From: Bacillus_P idriensis_A
GTDB taxonomy: Bacteria; Bacillota; Bacilli; Bacillales; Bacillaceae
DNA length: 64,000 bases
Assembly: GCF_050483325.1 (NCBI RefSeq)
Contig: NZ_JBCMYF010000028.1
Coordinates: 1-64,000 of the forward strand
Reading direction: 5' to 3'
The stretch's first letter is position 1. Every line of letters begins with the position of its first letter. Made by a program: the position numbers and the translations under genes. Positions 1 to 8,435 of the stretch are shown piece after piece. Under the pieces are notes generated by a model. That model was not told the origin of the DNA. It searched no databases and saw only the letters and a list, made by a program, of their open reading frames with translations.

Positions 1-62
1 ACATTTGGGGTGCACTTCAATATCGGCTTCTTTTCTTTTATTCAGTCCAAGGAGGTTTCTTC

Positions 63-926
63 ATGAAAATCATTGATGCTCATATGCATATTTCAAAAAT
101 TCAAAGCTTTAAACAAACAGCTGAGACTTTATCATTTGTTGACTACTCGATTGCCGGCCTGCAAAAAGAATATGAAGCAGAAGGTGTTGTCGCTGCAATA
201 GCCATGGGTGTGACAGAAACTAAACCCGGGGCATTTCCTGATCCGGATGCTGAAACACCTATGGGAACCGATCTTGATGGACCGGTTCCAAAAGAGTTTT
301 TTTATTGTCCGGGCATCAACCCTTATAAATTGAATGAACAAAACCTGTTATTGCTTGAAAAATCGCTTCAGAATCCGCAGACTGCAGGAATAAAAATCTA
401 TTTGGGGTATTATCCTTTTTATGCTTATGACAAAGTTTACGGCTCTGTATACGAACTTGCAAAAGCCTACAGACTTCCTGTTGTTTTTCACACAGGTGAT
501 ACATACTCTGAGCGCGGACTTTTAAAATACAGTCATCCGCTTACACTTGACGAAGTAGCAGTCGCAAACCGCGATATTCAATTTATGATGGCGCATTTGG
601 GGGACCCATGGGTGCTTGACGGGGCAGAAGTTGTCAATAAAAATGACAATATGTTTGCAGACTTGTCAGGACTGATTGTCGGTACTGACAAGGATATTTC
701 AGATAAAAAACAATCAAGGTTTTTTGATCATCTTCTGCATGCTTTGTCTTATTGTGAACACTATGAAAAACTTTTGTTTGGAACAGACTGGCCATTAATT
801 GGCGTTAAGCCTTTTATTGATTTATATAAAGACATTATTCCTGTTGAGCAGCACGATAACTTTTTTTATAAGAATGCACTGAGATTATTTCCAAAATTAA
901 ATATGGTTTTAAAAGAGGATTCTTAA
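63..926 (+). CDS. Amidohydrolase-family (amidohydrolase 2) metal-dependent hydrolase
   Basis: The 287-residue protein has the metal-binding HxH pair of TIM-barrel amidohydrolases at residues 7-9 (DAHMH). A further His lies in VFHTGD mid-protein, and FGTDWP near the C-terminus supplies the catalytic Asp. These features place it in the amidohydrolase 2 group (PF04909-like), which includes decarboxylases and lactonases. The substrate cannot be told. The start is the ATG at 63, 6 nt after a perfect AAGGAGGT at 49-56. The upstream neighbour lies outside the window. A DegV gene follows 60 nt later on the same strand, with its own ribosome binding site. Confidence 0.85.
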   Translation: MKIIDAHMHISKIQSFKQTAETLSFVDYSIAGLQKEYEAEGVVAAIAMGVTETKPGAFPDPDAETPMGTDLDGPVPKEFFYCPGINPYKLNEQNLLLLEKSLQNPQTAGIKIYLGYYPFYAYDKVYGSVYELAKAYRLPVVFHTGDTYSERGLLKYSHPLTLDEVAVANRDIQFMMAHLGDPWVLDGAEVVNKNDNMFADLSGLIVGTDKDISDKKQSRFFDHLLHALSYCEHYEKLLFGTDWPLIGVKPFIDLYKDIIPVEQHDNFFYKNALRLFPKLNMVLKEDS

Positions 927-989
927 ACGCCTGTGCTTAATAAAAATAAACGGGGATAGTTTGAATTCTAATCAAAGGGGTAGTCATAT

Positions 990-1835
990 ATGAGGAGAAG
1001 AGTTGCATGGGTAACTGACAGTACCGCAAGCATTGATGCGGAGATGAAAGATCATCCGGATGTCTACTGGGTTCCAATGGTCATCTGTATAAATGATGAA
1101 GAATATCTTGACGGAGTGAATCTTCAGGCAGACGATCTTTATGCCTTTTTAAAAGATTCATCAAATGCCATTACCACCTCACAGCCGCCTCCAGGCGCAT
1201 TTGTCGAGCTCTATAAGGAGCTTGCAGAGAACTATGATGAAATCGTTTCAATCCACTTATCCAGTCTGCTCAGCGGTACATATACTTCTGCTGTACAGGC
1301 TGCTGTTGAAGTTGATATTCCTGTTACTGTGGTTGACTCTTTGACATTATCTGAGCCGTTAACAAGATTAGTGAAGGCATCGGTGAAAATGCACGAATCC
1401 GGGCTTGCACCGCATGAAATTGCCGCAAAGCTTGAAACACTTCGTGAAAATCACCGCACATATGTCCTGATCGGCGATTTAACAAGGCTTCATAAGAGCG
1501 GCAGAATGTCGGGGACACAATATTATCTCGGAAGTCTATTAAACATCCAGCCCATCATCCGCGTAGAATCAGGAAAGCTTTCCACGGCAGAGAAAGTAAG
1601 ATCAGAGAAAAAAGCGTTTCAGTATATTATCAATCTAATAAACAAAGGAAATCAAAACCACGGAATTCATGAAATAGCTGTTTTATTCAGCTCCAAACTC
1701 GACAAATCTTCAAAACTGTATGAGGTCCTTAAAGAAGAGTTTCCATACATTCATATTAAGCTTGTTCCGCTCTGCACAACCATTGGAGTACATACAGGAG
1801 AGGATGTCGTGGGGGTGACGTGGTTTGAAGAATAG
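990..1835 (+). CDS. DegV family fatty-acid-binding protein
   Basis: This 281-residue protein carries the DegV signature: TDSTAS near the N-terminus, SQPPPG around residue 68, the SSLLSGTY loop, and GRMSG..YYLG. DegV/FakB proteins bind one fatty acid, which the kinase FakA phosphorylates for membrane phospholipid synthesis (family knowledge). Ligand preference is unknown. Start ATG 990 follows an AGGGGT-type site. The HD-domain gene begins 11 nt after the stop, so the two are probably co-transcribed. A second DegV paralogue lies at 18395. Confidence 0.9.
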   Translation: MRRRVAWVTDSTASIDAEMKDHPDVYWVPMVICINDEEYLDGVNLQADDLYAFLKDSSNAITTSQPPPGAFVELYKELAENYDEIVSIHLSSLLSGTYTSAVQAAVEVDIPVTVVDSLTLSEPLTRLVKASVKMHESGLAPHEIAAKLETLRENHRTYVLIGDLTRLHKSGRMSGTQYYLGSLLNIQPIIRVESGKLSTAEKVRSEKKAFQYIINLINKGNQNHGIHEIAVLFSSKLDKSSKLYEVLKEEFPYIHIKLVPLCTTIGVHTGEDVVGVTWFEE

Positions 1836-1846
1836 GAAGTGCCAAT

Positions 1847-2497
1847 ATGAAACAAATCACAGAAAACATAGAAAAATTCGTTAAATGCCGTCTTGAAACA
1901 GAGGGAACTGGACACGATTGGCTCCATATTGACAGAGTGCGCAGAACAGCTCTTAATCTCGCCAAAAAATATTCGTGTGATTTAACCATTATCGAGCTTT
2001 CCGCATTATTGCACGATTTAATCGACGATAAGCTGAGCGATGACATCAGAATGAAAACGGATGAGGTTGCCAATCTTTTAAGAGAAGAAGGCCTGGATTC
2101 TGATTCCATTCAGGAAGTCCTGACCATCATCTCGACCATTTCGTTTAAAGGCGGGAAAAGAAGAGCGGTTTCTTCAATAGAAGCACAGATTGTACAAGAT
2201 GCAGACAGACTGGATGCGATGGGTGCAATTGGCATAGCAAGAGTTTTCTCTTACGGCGGTTCAAAAGGGAACCTTATTTATGATCCATCCATTCCGACTC
2301 GTGACAGCATGACCTTCGAAGAATACCGTACAATTAAATCAACATCAATCAATCATTTCTATGAAAAACTGTTGAAGCTCAAGGATTTAATGAACACCGA
2401 AGAAGGAAAAATACTTGCACAGCAGCGGCACCAATTCATGGCCGACTACTTATCGCAATTTTTTCTTGAATGGGAAGGACCGAGCAGAGGACTATAA
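1847..2497 (+). CDS. ypgQ: HD-domain phosphohydrolase, YpgQ-like
   Basis: The protein has the complete HD metal site: H in GHDWLHIDR (about residue 24), HD in LLHDLIDD (about 53), and D in DADRLDAMGAIG (about 117). The length of 216 residues suits YpgQ of B. subtilis, an HD hydrolase described as a Mn-dependent nucleotide pyrophosphatase (recalled). Its place directly before ypgR matches B. subtilis. It probably forms one transcript with the preceding degV, 11 nt upstream. The physiological substrate is not visible from sequence. Confidence 0.85.
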   Translation: MKQITENIEKFVKCRLETEGTGHDWLHIDRVRRTALNLAKKYSCDLTIIELSALLHDLIDDKLSDDIRMKTDEVANLLREEGLDSDSIQEVLTIISTISFKGGKRRAVSSIEAQIVQDADRLDAMGAIGIARVFSYGGSKGNLIYDPSIPTRDSMTFEEYRTIKSTSINHFYEKLLKLKDLMNTEEGKILAQQRHQFMADYLSQFFLEWEGPSRGL

Positions 2498-2569
2498 GCC
2501 GGGTTCTCTAAATGGCATGACCTCTTTCAGCTATGTTAGAATAAGTGCAGAGATTAAACAAGGAGTGAC

Positions 2570-3697
2570 ATGGCTTTGAATATCAAATCGATTGAACCGA
2601 CTCCAAGTCCAAATACAATGAAAGTTATATTAGACGAAGAGCTTCCAGGCGGTAAAAGCAATAACTATAAAAAAGAAACAGCAGAGGGCGCGCCGCAGGT
2701 TATTCAGGAAATCCTGAAAGTTGAAGGCGTAAAAGGCGTTTATCATGTGGCTGATTTCCTTGCTGTAGAACGCAACGCGAAATTTGACTGGAAGGAAATT
2801 CTCCCTAAAGTCCGCGCTGCCTTCGGAGAAAGTGTCGAAAGTGGAGCAAAAAACAATCCTCAAATCAACGAACATTTTGGTGAAGTAAATGTGCACGTTC
2901 AATTGTTCAGCGGAATCCCGATGCAGGTGAAGCTCTCAGACGGGGAGACTGAAAAACGATTTGGACTGCCGGAACGCTTTCAAAAAGCGGTTCTGCAGGC
3001 ACAGCAAAATGCAGATAACGTCGTTCTTGAAAGAAAGTGGAAAGAACAAGGCGTCAGATATGGAGATTTTGATGAAATCGGGAAGGATGTCGTTGAAGAG
3101 CTTCAGGCTGCATACAGTGATGAACGATTAATCAAAATGACAGAAGCCCTGCTGCAAAAAGATAAAGCAGAACCGGTTCCTGCCCGGACATCTTATGACG
3201 TGACACCGGAAATGCTTGAAGATCCCGATTGGACAGTCCGCTTTGCCCATCTGGAGCAGATGAACCCGAAAGAAAGGGATTTGCCTGTTTTAGATAAAGC
3301 GCTGAATGACGAGAAAGCATCCATACGCCGGCTTGCTGCTGTCTATCTGGGAATGATCGAAGAACCTGCAGTTCTTCCTTATCTTTACAAAGCGTTGAAA
3401 GATAAATCCGTAACGGTCCGCAGAACAGCCGGAGATTGTCTCTCAGACATTGGCGACCCAAGTGCCATGAAGGAAATGACGCTTGCCTTAAAAGATAAAA
3501 ACAAGCTTGTCAGATGGAGAGCGGCCATGTTCCTCTATGAGGTTGGCGATGAAAGTGCTCTGGAGGCCTTAAAACAAGCTGAAAATGACCCTGAATTTGA
3601 AGTCAGCCTCCAAATCAAAATGGCGATCGAGCGAATAGAAGGCGGAGAAGAAGCAAAAGGCTCTGTCTGGAAACAAATGACGGAAAGCAGAAAGTAA
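2570..3697 (+). CDS. ypgR: YpgR, Nfu N-terminal scaffold domain plus HEAT repeats (virulence factor C family)
   Basis: Residues 1 to about 90 resemble the Nfu/NifU N-terminal domain (PTPSPNTMK, then VYHVADFLAVERN). This domain is found in iron-sulfur scaffold relatives but lacks their CxxC. From about residue 205 a run of HEAT-like repeats follows (RRLAAVYLG, VRRTAGDCLSDIGD, VRWRAAMFLYEVGD), each with the Asp/Arg turn residues. The whole matches the conserved virulence factor C (CvfC)/YpgR family. Start ATG 2570 follows AAGGAG. The exact role is unknown. A rho-independent terminator follows at 3706. Confidence 0.85.
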   Translation: MALNIKSIEPTPSPNTMKVILDEELPGGKSNNYKKETAEGAPQVIQEILKVEGVKGVYHVADFLAVERNAKFDWKEILPKVRAAFGESVESGAKNNPQINEHFGEVNVHVQLFSGIPMQVKLSDGETEKRFGLPERFQKAVLQAQQNADNVVLERKWKEQGVRYGDFDEIGKDVVEELQAAYSDERLIKMTEALLQKDKAEPVPARTSYDVTPEMLEDPDWTVRFAHLEQMNPKERDLPVLDKALNDEKASIRRLAAVYLGMIEEPAVLPYLYKALKDKSVTVRRTAGDCLSDIGDPSAMKEMTLALKDKNKLVRWRAAMFLYEVGDESALEALKQAENDPEFEVSLQIKMAIERIEGGEEAKGSVWKQMTESRK

Positions 3698-3705
3698 AGA
3701 ACAGA

Positions 3706-3736
3706 GACTAAATCTCTAAAGTGATTTAGTCTTTTT
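3706..3736 (+). terminator. Rho-independent terminator after ypgR
   Basis: Arms GACTAAAT (3706-3713) and ATTTAGTC (3724-3731) pair perfectly and are followed by five T. It ends the degV-ypgQ-ypgR unit. Confidence 0.85.
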
Positions 3737-3769
3737 GTAAGTGGAAATTTATATGGAGCTGGTCTGATC

Positions 3770-4310
3770 CTGAAATGAAAAAGGGACCGTATGACTCCCC
3801 AAATCCGTTCAGTTTGAGGAAAACTGGAATCAAAGTGAGCGTATGAGTGCACCAATCCGTTCTAATTGAATAAAAGTGGAATCAAAGAGTCCTTATGATT
3901 CCACAATACCGTTGGAATCGAATTATAGTGGAAACAAAGAGTCCCTATGATTCCACAAAACCATTCAGATCGAAAAAAGGTGGAAACAAAGAGTCTGTAT
4001 GATTCCACCAATCCGTTCAAATCAAATAAAAGTGGAAACAAAGAGTCCGTTTGATTCCCCAAAACCGTTCTCATCGAATAAAAGTGGAAACAAAGAGTCT
4101 GTATAATTCCACAAATCTGTTCAGATCGAAAAAAGGTGGAAACAAAGAGTCTGTATGATTCCACCAATCCTTTCAAAACGAATTAAAGTGAAAACAAAAA
4201 GTCCCTATGATTCCACAAATCCATTCAGATCAAATAAAACTGGAATCAAATGGCCAGTATAAATACACAACTCCATTCAAAACGAAGAAAAGAGGAATCA
4301 ACTGCAGGAA
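3770..4310. repeat. 52-bp degenerate tandem repeat, about 10 units
   Basis: A minisatellite fills the gap between ypgR and map. Unit starts marked by CTGGAAT/GTGGAAAC fall at 3824, 3876, 3928, 3980, 4032, 4084, 4136, 4188, 4240 and 4292, exactly 52 bp apart. A first, slightly longer unit starts near 3770. Each unit reads roughly: GTGGAAACAAAGAGTC, then TATGATTCCACAAA, then CCGTTCAGATCGAATAAAA. Central units are the most alike and edge units are the most diverged. The period is not a multiple of three, so the open frames crossing it are not convincing genes. Confidence 0.92.
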
Positions 4311-4338
4311 GAGCAGGTTCAAAAGAGGAGATACTAAA

Positions 4339-5085
4339 ATGATCATTTTAAAAAGCGAACGAGAAATCAACCGGATGCATGAGGCAGGCAAGCTTCTGGC
4401 TGCATGTCATAAAGAAGTTGCGAAACTAGTTAAGCCAGGTGTCACGACGCTTGAAATTAATGCTTTTGTAGATGAGTATTTGAAAAAACATGGAGCAACA
4501 GCAGAGCAAAAAGGCTATAAAGGGTATGAATATGCAACCTGTGCATCTGTAAATGATGAAATCTGCCATGGATTTCCTAATAAAAAACCGTTAAAAAACG
4601 GGGACATTGTCACCATTGATTTTGTAGTGAATTTAAATGGAGGATTGGCTGATTCTGCATGGACTCATTCTGCAGGCTCATTGTCAAAAGATGCGCAAAA
4701 ATTAATGGATGTTACCAAAACAGCTATGTACAAAGGGATTGAGCAGGCTGTGATCGGCAACCGTCTCGGTGATATTGGCCATGCTATACAGTCTTACGCA
4801 GAAGAAGAATCATTTTCTGTCGTGAGAGACTTTACAGGTCATGGTATAGGGAAAACTATGCACGAGGAGCCGACAGTGCTCCATTACGGTAAACCAGGCA
4901 AAGGGCTAAGGCTGAGAGAAGGCATGGTCATTACAATCGAGCCGATGTTAAACGCCGGCACATGGTATTCGAAAATGGATGAGAACGGCTGGACAGCACG
5001 CACTGTTGACGGCAAACTGTCTGCCCAGTATGAACATACCGTTGCGATTACAAAAGACGGCCCGCTGATTTTAACGGAACAATAA
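4339..5085 (+). CDS. map: Type I methionine aminopeptidase
   Basis: This 248-residue enzyme removes the initiator Met from nascent proteins. All five metal ligands are visible: two Asp eleven residues apart (IDFVVN..ADSAWT), His in GHGIGK, Glu in TIEPML and Glu in YEHTVAIT. The frame is open further upstream to 4207, but that part is tandem-repeat DNA. The real start is ATG 4339, placed after AGAGGAG. The gene is not next to secY/adk as the essential map of Bacillus is, so it is probably a second copy like YflG. A terminator follows. Confidence 0.93.
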   Translation: MIILKSEREINRMHEAGKLLAACHKEVAKLVKPGVTTLEINAFVDEYLKKHGATAEQKGYKGYEYATCASVNDEICHGFPNKKPLKNGDIVTIDFVVNLNGGLADSAWTHSAGSLSKDAQKLMDVTKTAMYKGIEQAVIGNRLGDIGHAIQSYAEEESFSVVRDFTGHGIGKTMHEEPTVLHYGKPGKGLRLREGMVITIEPMLNAGTWYSKMDENGWTARTVDGKLSAQYEHTVAITKDGPLILTEQ

Positions 5086-5096
5086 GGGTTTAATAG

Positions 5097-5126
5097 GCGA
5101 TTTCTATTTACAGAAATCGCTTTTTT
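5097..5126. terminator. Terminator between convergent map and DUF421 gene
   Basis: GCGATTTCT and AGAAATCGC form a perfect 9-bp stem followed by six T on the + strand. It sits between converging genes and closes map. Confidence 0.85.
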
Positions 5127-5138
5127 AGTTGCAATTTT

Positions 5139-5840
5139 TTAAATCTGCAGTGGAGGATTTTCAATCGAGCTTATCTGTTTTGTGCATATATGAATTTCTT
5201 TCTTTTTAGTAATCGATGCAAAAAACACGTCTTCAAATGATTGGATGTGCTGCTTTTTAAGCTCATCCAATAACCACTGCCTGTTGACGCCGAAAAACTC
5301 CAATACCTCATCAAATACGTTTCCTTCTGCAATTAAGGGAAAGGCTGGTTCAGGCAAAGCGGACAAGGAATTCATATTCTTTAATACTGACAATTTGCCG
5401 TTACCCTCAATAACGGCAAGTTCCACTTCTGTTAAATTAAATATCCCTTGTTCTCTGAGAAGCCCTAAAATGTTGTCAATCGTATATTGAATACTTTTCA
5501 TTGGTTCAGAAAGCAGAAGTCCATTCTCGATAATAACTGTAGGTTCAAATGTTATCAATTGCTCTATTTTTCGATTGGAAACCTTCCACTTGGCAATACT
5601 TTTCTGAAGTACAGCTATAAATACTATTGCTGCAACCGTGGGCAAATGGGCAATATGTGGATCAGCTATATCCGCACCGACAACTGCTCCCAATGTTAAA
5701 ATAGCCAAAAAATCAAAAACCGGAAGTTCCCCGATGGATCTTTTTCCCATGAATAGTGTAAAGAGCAAGAGCAGCGGCAGAATCGTTGCTATGCGAAAAA
5801 CTACAATTCCAATATCTTTTACAAGTTCGATTTGTATCAT
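5139..5840 (-). CDS. DUF421 (YetF-like) membrane protein
   Basis: The 233-residue protein opens with hydrophobic segments (ATILPLLLLFTLFMG, FDFLAILTLGAVVG, AIVFIAVLQ) and the conserved GKRSIGELPVFDFL motif of DUF421. A soluble domain from about residue 95 ends with the typical WLL.EL. YetF-type proteins are common in spore formers; a germination or spore-membrane role has been proposed for relatives, but function here is unknown. It is transcribed divergently from ilvD, with about 155 bp between. The ATG at 5840 follows a GAAGGGG that is rather close. Confidence 0.85.
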   Translation of the reverse strand: MIQIELVKDIGIVVFRIATILPLLLLFTLFMGKRSIGELPVFDFLAILTLGAVVGADIADPHIAHLPTVAAIVFIAVLQKSIAKWKVSNRKIEQLITFEPTVIIENGLLLSEPMKSIQYTIDNILGLLREQGIFNLTEVELAVIEGNGKLSVLKNMNSLSALPEPAFPLIAEGNVFDEVLEFFGVNRQWLLDELKKQHIQSFEDVFFASITKKKEIHICTKQISSIENPPLQI

Positions 5841-5941
5841 CCCCTTCTCTTTTTTAGTATGAACACAGTAAACAGAAGTATGTCAGATTACCACCTAAAC
5901 AAAATTCAAGGATAATATTTTCATAAATTATGCGAATATTG

Positions 5942-5970
5942 TTGAAATACTAAAGAATTCGGACTATAGT
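5942..5970 (+). promoter_or_regulatory. Sigma-A promoter of ilvD
   Basis: TTGAAA at 5942-5947 and TATAGT at 5965-5970 are 17 bp apart, a near-consensus vegetative promoter 34 bp ahead of the ilvD start. A CodY-like stretch at 5916-5930 has four mismatches to the consensus and is only a weak candidate. Confidence 0.7.
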
Positions 5971-6003
5971 ATATAACAATACAAATTTAACGGGGTGATG
6001 AAA

Positions 6004-7716
6004 GTGAGCAAAAAAGATCTTAGAATCAAAAGTAAAGTAATCAGCGACGATATGAAACGAATGCCTAACCGTGCCATGCTTCGTGCGGTGGGACTTCAGG
6101 ATGAGGACTTTCAAAAGCCGATGATCGGCATCGCCTCTACATGGAGCGAGGTCACTCCTTGTAATATACATATTGATAAGCTTGCAGAGCTGTCTAAAAA
6201 AGGTGTTAATACAGCTGGCGGTGCGGGAATGATTTTTGGCACAATTACCGTGTCTGACGGGATTTCAATGGGCACTGAGGGCATGCGCTACTCACTTCCA
6301 AGCCGTGAAGTCATTGCAGACTCGATTGAAACAGTTGTCGGAGCGGAAAATTTAGATGGATTTGTTGCAATCGGCGGCTGTGATAAAAACATGCCGGGAT
6401 GCATGATCGCGATTGCGCGTGCAGAGGTACCTGCTGTTTTCGTATACGGCGGAACAATTAAACCCGGCAGATTAAACGATAAAGATATAGATATTGTTTC
6501 AGCCTTTGAAGGTGTAGGCAAATTCAATAATGGCGATATTGACAGTGACGGTTTGCACCAGATTGAATGTCATGCGTGTCCTGGAGCAGGGTCTTGCGGA
6601 GGAATGTATACGGCAAATACGATGGCATCAGCCATTGAAGCTATGGGTATGAGTCTCCCTGGGAGTTCATCCAACCCTGCTGAATCGGAATATAAGCAAA
6701 ATGATTGCTATGAAGCGGGCCAAGCTGTTTACCGCATGCTGGAACAAGACATCTATCCGAAAGATATTATGACGAAAAAAGCATTTGAAAATGCCATCAC
6801 AGTTGTCATGGCTCTTGGCGGATCTACAAATGCCATTCTCCATCTTATGGCGATTGCCCATTCCATTGATGTAGATTTATCACTTGAGGATTTTGAGCGT
6901 ATTCAAAGAACCGTTCCTCACATCGCAGATCTTAAGCCAAGCGGAAAATACGTCATGCAGGATCTTCACGAAGCCGGCGGCGTGACTGCCGTAATGAAAC
7001 TGCTGCTTGAACATGGCTTGCTTCACGGAGACTGTTTAACGGTAACAGGCAAAACCATAGAAGAAAATCTTAGAGAGCAGGAAGGCTTGAGAGAAGGGCA
7101 AAAAGTCATCTATCCGCTTGAACAGGCGTTGCGAAAAGATGGACCGCTTGTTATTTTAAAAGGAAATTTATCTCCAAGCGGAGCCGTTGCCAAGGTTTCA
7201 GGTTTGAAAGTAACGAAGATGACAGGTCCTGCTAAAGTGTTTGATACAGAAGAGGAAGCAACAGAAGCTGTCTTAACAAATGAAGTTGTTGCTGGCGACG
7301 TGCTGATCATTCGCTATGAAGGGCCAAAAGGCGGGCCTGGAATGCCTGAGATGCTGTCTCTTTCCTCAATCATTGTAGGAAAAGGATTAGGAGAGAGTGT
7401 TGCGCTTCTGACAGACGGACGCTTCTCTGGAGGCACTCATGGCCTAGTAGTAGGTCACATCACTCCGGAAGCTCAATCAGGCGGCCCGATTGCTCTTGTG
7501 AAGTCAGGCGACTTAATTACAGTTGACAGCGATAACCGCGAGCTGCGCCTTCACGTCTCTGACGAAGAACTGGCAGAAAGAAAACTTACTTGGACTGCCC
7601 CGCCGCTTCGCAAGCGCGGAGTACTGGGCAAATATGCAAGAACAGTTTCCTGTGCATCTCAAGGTGCAGTAACAGATGCATTTGAAGATGTAAAAGAACC
7701 TCAGAAAACACACTGA
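6004..7716 (+). CDS. ilvD: Dihydroxy-acid dehydratase
   Basis: This enzyme dehydrates 2,3-dihydroxy-isovalerate and its methyl homologue in valine/isoleucine synthesis. Iron-sulfur Cys residues are seen in GGCDKNMPGC and CHACPGAGSCGGMYTANTM, and the C-terminal GRFSGGTHG motif is present. The frame is open from GTG 5995 and ATG 5998. However, GGGGTGAT at 5992-5999 is spaced correctly only for the GTG at 6004, giving 570 residues (VSKKDLRIKSK). The adjacent bacilliredoxin gene is also adjacent in B. subtilis. Control by branched-chain amino acids through CodY is likely but not proven here. Confidence 0.96.
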   Translation: MSKKDLRIKSKVISDDMKRMPNRAMLRAVGLQDEDFQKPMIGIASTWSEVTPCNIHIDKLAELSKKGVNTAGGAGMIFGTITVSDGISMGTEGMRYSLPSREVIADSIETVVGAENLDGFVAIGGCDKNMPGCMIAIARAEVPAVFVYGGTIKPGRLNDKDIDIVSAFEGVGKFNNGDIDSDGLHQIECHACPGAGSCGGMYTANTMASAIEAMGMSLPGSSSNPAESEYKQNDCYEAGQAVYRMLEQDIYPKDIMTKKAFENAITVVMALGGSTNAILHLMAIAHSIDVDLSLEDFERIQRTVPHIADLKPSGKYVMQDLHEAGGVTAVMKLLLEHGLLHGDCLTVTGKTIEENLREQEGLREGQKVIYPLEQALRKDGPLVILKGNLSPSGAVAKVSGLKVTKMTGPAKVFDTEEEATEAVLTNEVVAGDVLIIRYEGPKGGPGMPEMLSLSSIIVGKGLGESVALLTDGRFSGGTHGLVVGHITPEAQSGGPIALVKSGDLITVDSDNRELRLHVSDEELAERKLTWTAPPLRKRGVLGKYARTVSCASQGAVTDAFEDVKEPQKTH

Positions 7717-7788
7717 GGCCCGGCTGTTGAATTGTCATCCCTCCTGTAGTATTCTTTTACTACATGCGGATGTTTAGGAGGAATGACT

Positions 7789-8223
7789 ATGTCAATGGCA
7801 TATGAAGAATACATGCGTCAAATGGTGAAGCCAATGCGTGCTGAACTGGCAAACGCCGGATTTAATGAATTAACCACGGAAGCTGAAGTAAAAGAATTTA
7901 TGGAATCTGCAGAAGGAGCAACATTGGTTGTTGTGAATTCTGTCTGCGGATGTGCAGCGGGACTTGCAAGACCGGCTGCCACACAGGCTGTTATGCAGGC
8001 TGAACATGCACCGGCAAATTTGGTTACGGTTTTCGCCGGACAGGATAAAGAAGCTACAGCTGCAATGAGAGAGTACTTTGAAGGCCATGAACCTTCATCT
8101 CCTTCTATGGCCTTGCTTAAAGGAAAAGATGTCGTTCATTTTATTCCGCGCCACGAAATTGAAGGCAGCTCAATTGAACATATCATGGATAATCTGCTGC
8201 AAGCATTTGAAGCTAATAAATAA
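7789..8223 (+). CDS. brxA: Bacilliredoxin BrxA (YphP)
   Basis: At 144 residues this matches B. subtilis YphP/BrxA closely from MSMAYEEYMRQ onward. It removes bacillithiol from S-bacillithiolated proteins. The active-site CGC motif is at residues 53-55 (NSVCGCAAG). Two ATGs are possible. AGGAGG at 7776-7781 lies 7 nt from the ATG at 7789 but only 1 nt from the one at 7783, so 7789 is chosen. The ilvD-brxA order is conserved. It is probably partly co-transcribed with ilvD, since no terminator lies between. Confidence 0.95.
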   Translation: MSMAYEEYMRQMVKPMRAELANAGFNELTTEAEVKEFMESAEGATLVVVNSVCGCAAGLARPAATQAVMQAEHAPANLVTVFAGQDKEATAAMREYFEGHEPSSPSMALLKGKDVVHFIPRHEIEGSSIEHIMDNLLQAFEANK

Positions 8224-8226
8224 TGG

Positions 8227-8258
8227 AAAGGATGCCTTCATAGCAGGCATCCTTTTTT
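8227..8258 (+). terminator. Terminator after brxA
   Basis: AAAGGATGCC and GGCATCCTTT pair perfectly over ten bases and run into T6. Confidence 0.9.
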
Positions 8259-8273
8259 AAGAGAATAAAATTT

Positions 8274-8406
8274 TGCGCTTCGATGACGAGCGGAATCGCT
8301 CAGGCTCCTCGGCCAGAACAGATCTGAAAGGATCGGCAAAAGCGCCTTTTCTGTCGGATCCTTATCTGTCATGCCTGCGCTAAACGGACGCTTGCGCTTT
8401 TCTTAT
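8274..8406. repeat. Dispersed intergenic repeat element, long copy
   Basis: This 130-bp GC-rich stretch (GCGCTTCGATGACGAGCGG at the left, GCTAAACGGACGCTTGCGCTT at the right, quoted in parts) has several internal inverted repeats, such as GGATC/GATCC and AGCGC/GCGCT. Its ends recur at 16188-16242. It sits between the brxA terminator and ypiP and resembles the palindromic intergenic elements scattered in Bacillaceae genomes. No coding potential is seen. Confidence 0.6.
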
Positions 8407-8435
8407 AATTGAATATTGATTCGGAGTGAAAGACT

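Noticed and set aside
3862..4176. 104-codon open frame on the minus strand through the 52-bp repeats
   Set aside because: The repeat period is not a multiple of three, there is no ribosome site, and the frame ends within the array; a by-product of repeat sequence without stops.
3770..4310. CRISPR array
   Set aside because: Units are contiguous 52-bp repeats without unique spacers, and no cas genes are in the window.
4207..4338. Upstream extension of map to 4207
   Set aside because: The extra codons are repeat DNA, and the only good ribosome site is ahead of ATG 4339.
5916..5930. CodY box upstream of ilvD
   Set aside because: Four mismatches to the 15-bp consensus; not enough without binding data, although CodY control of ilvD is likely on general grounds.
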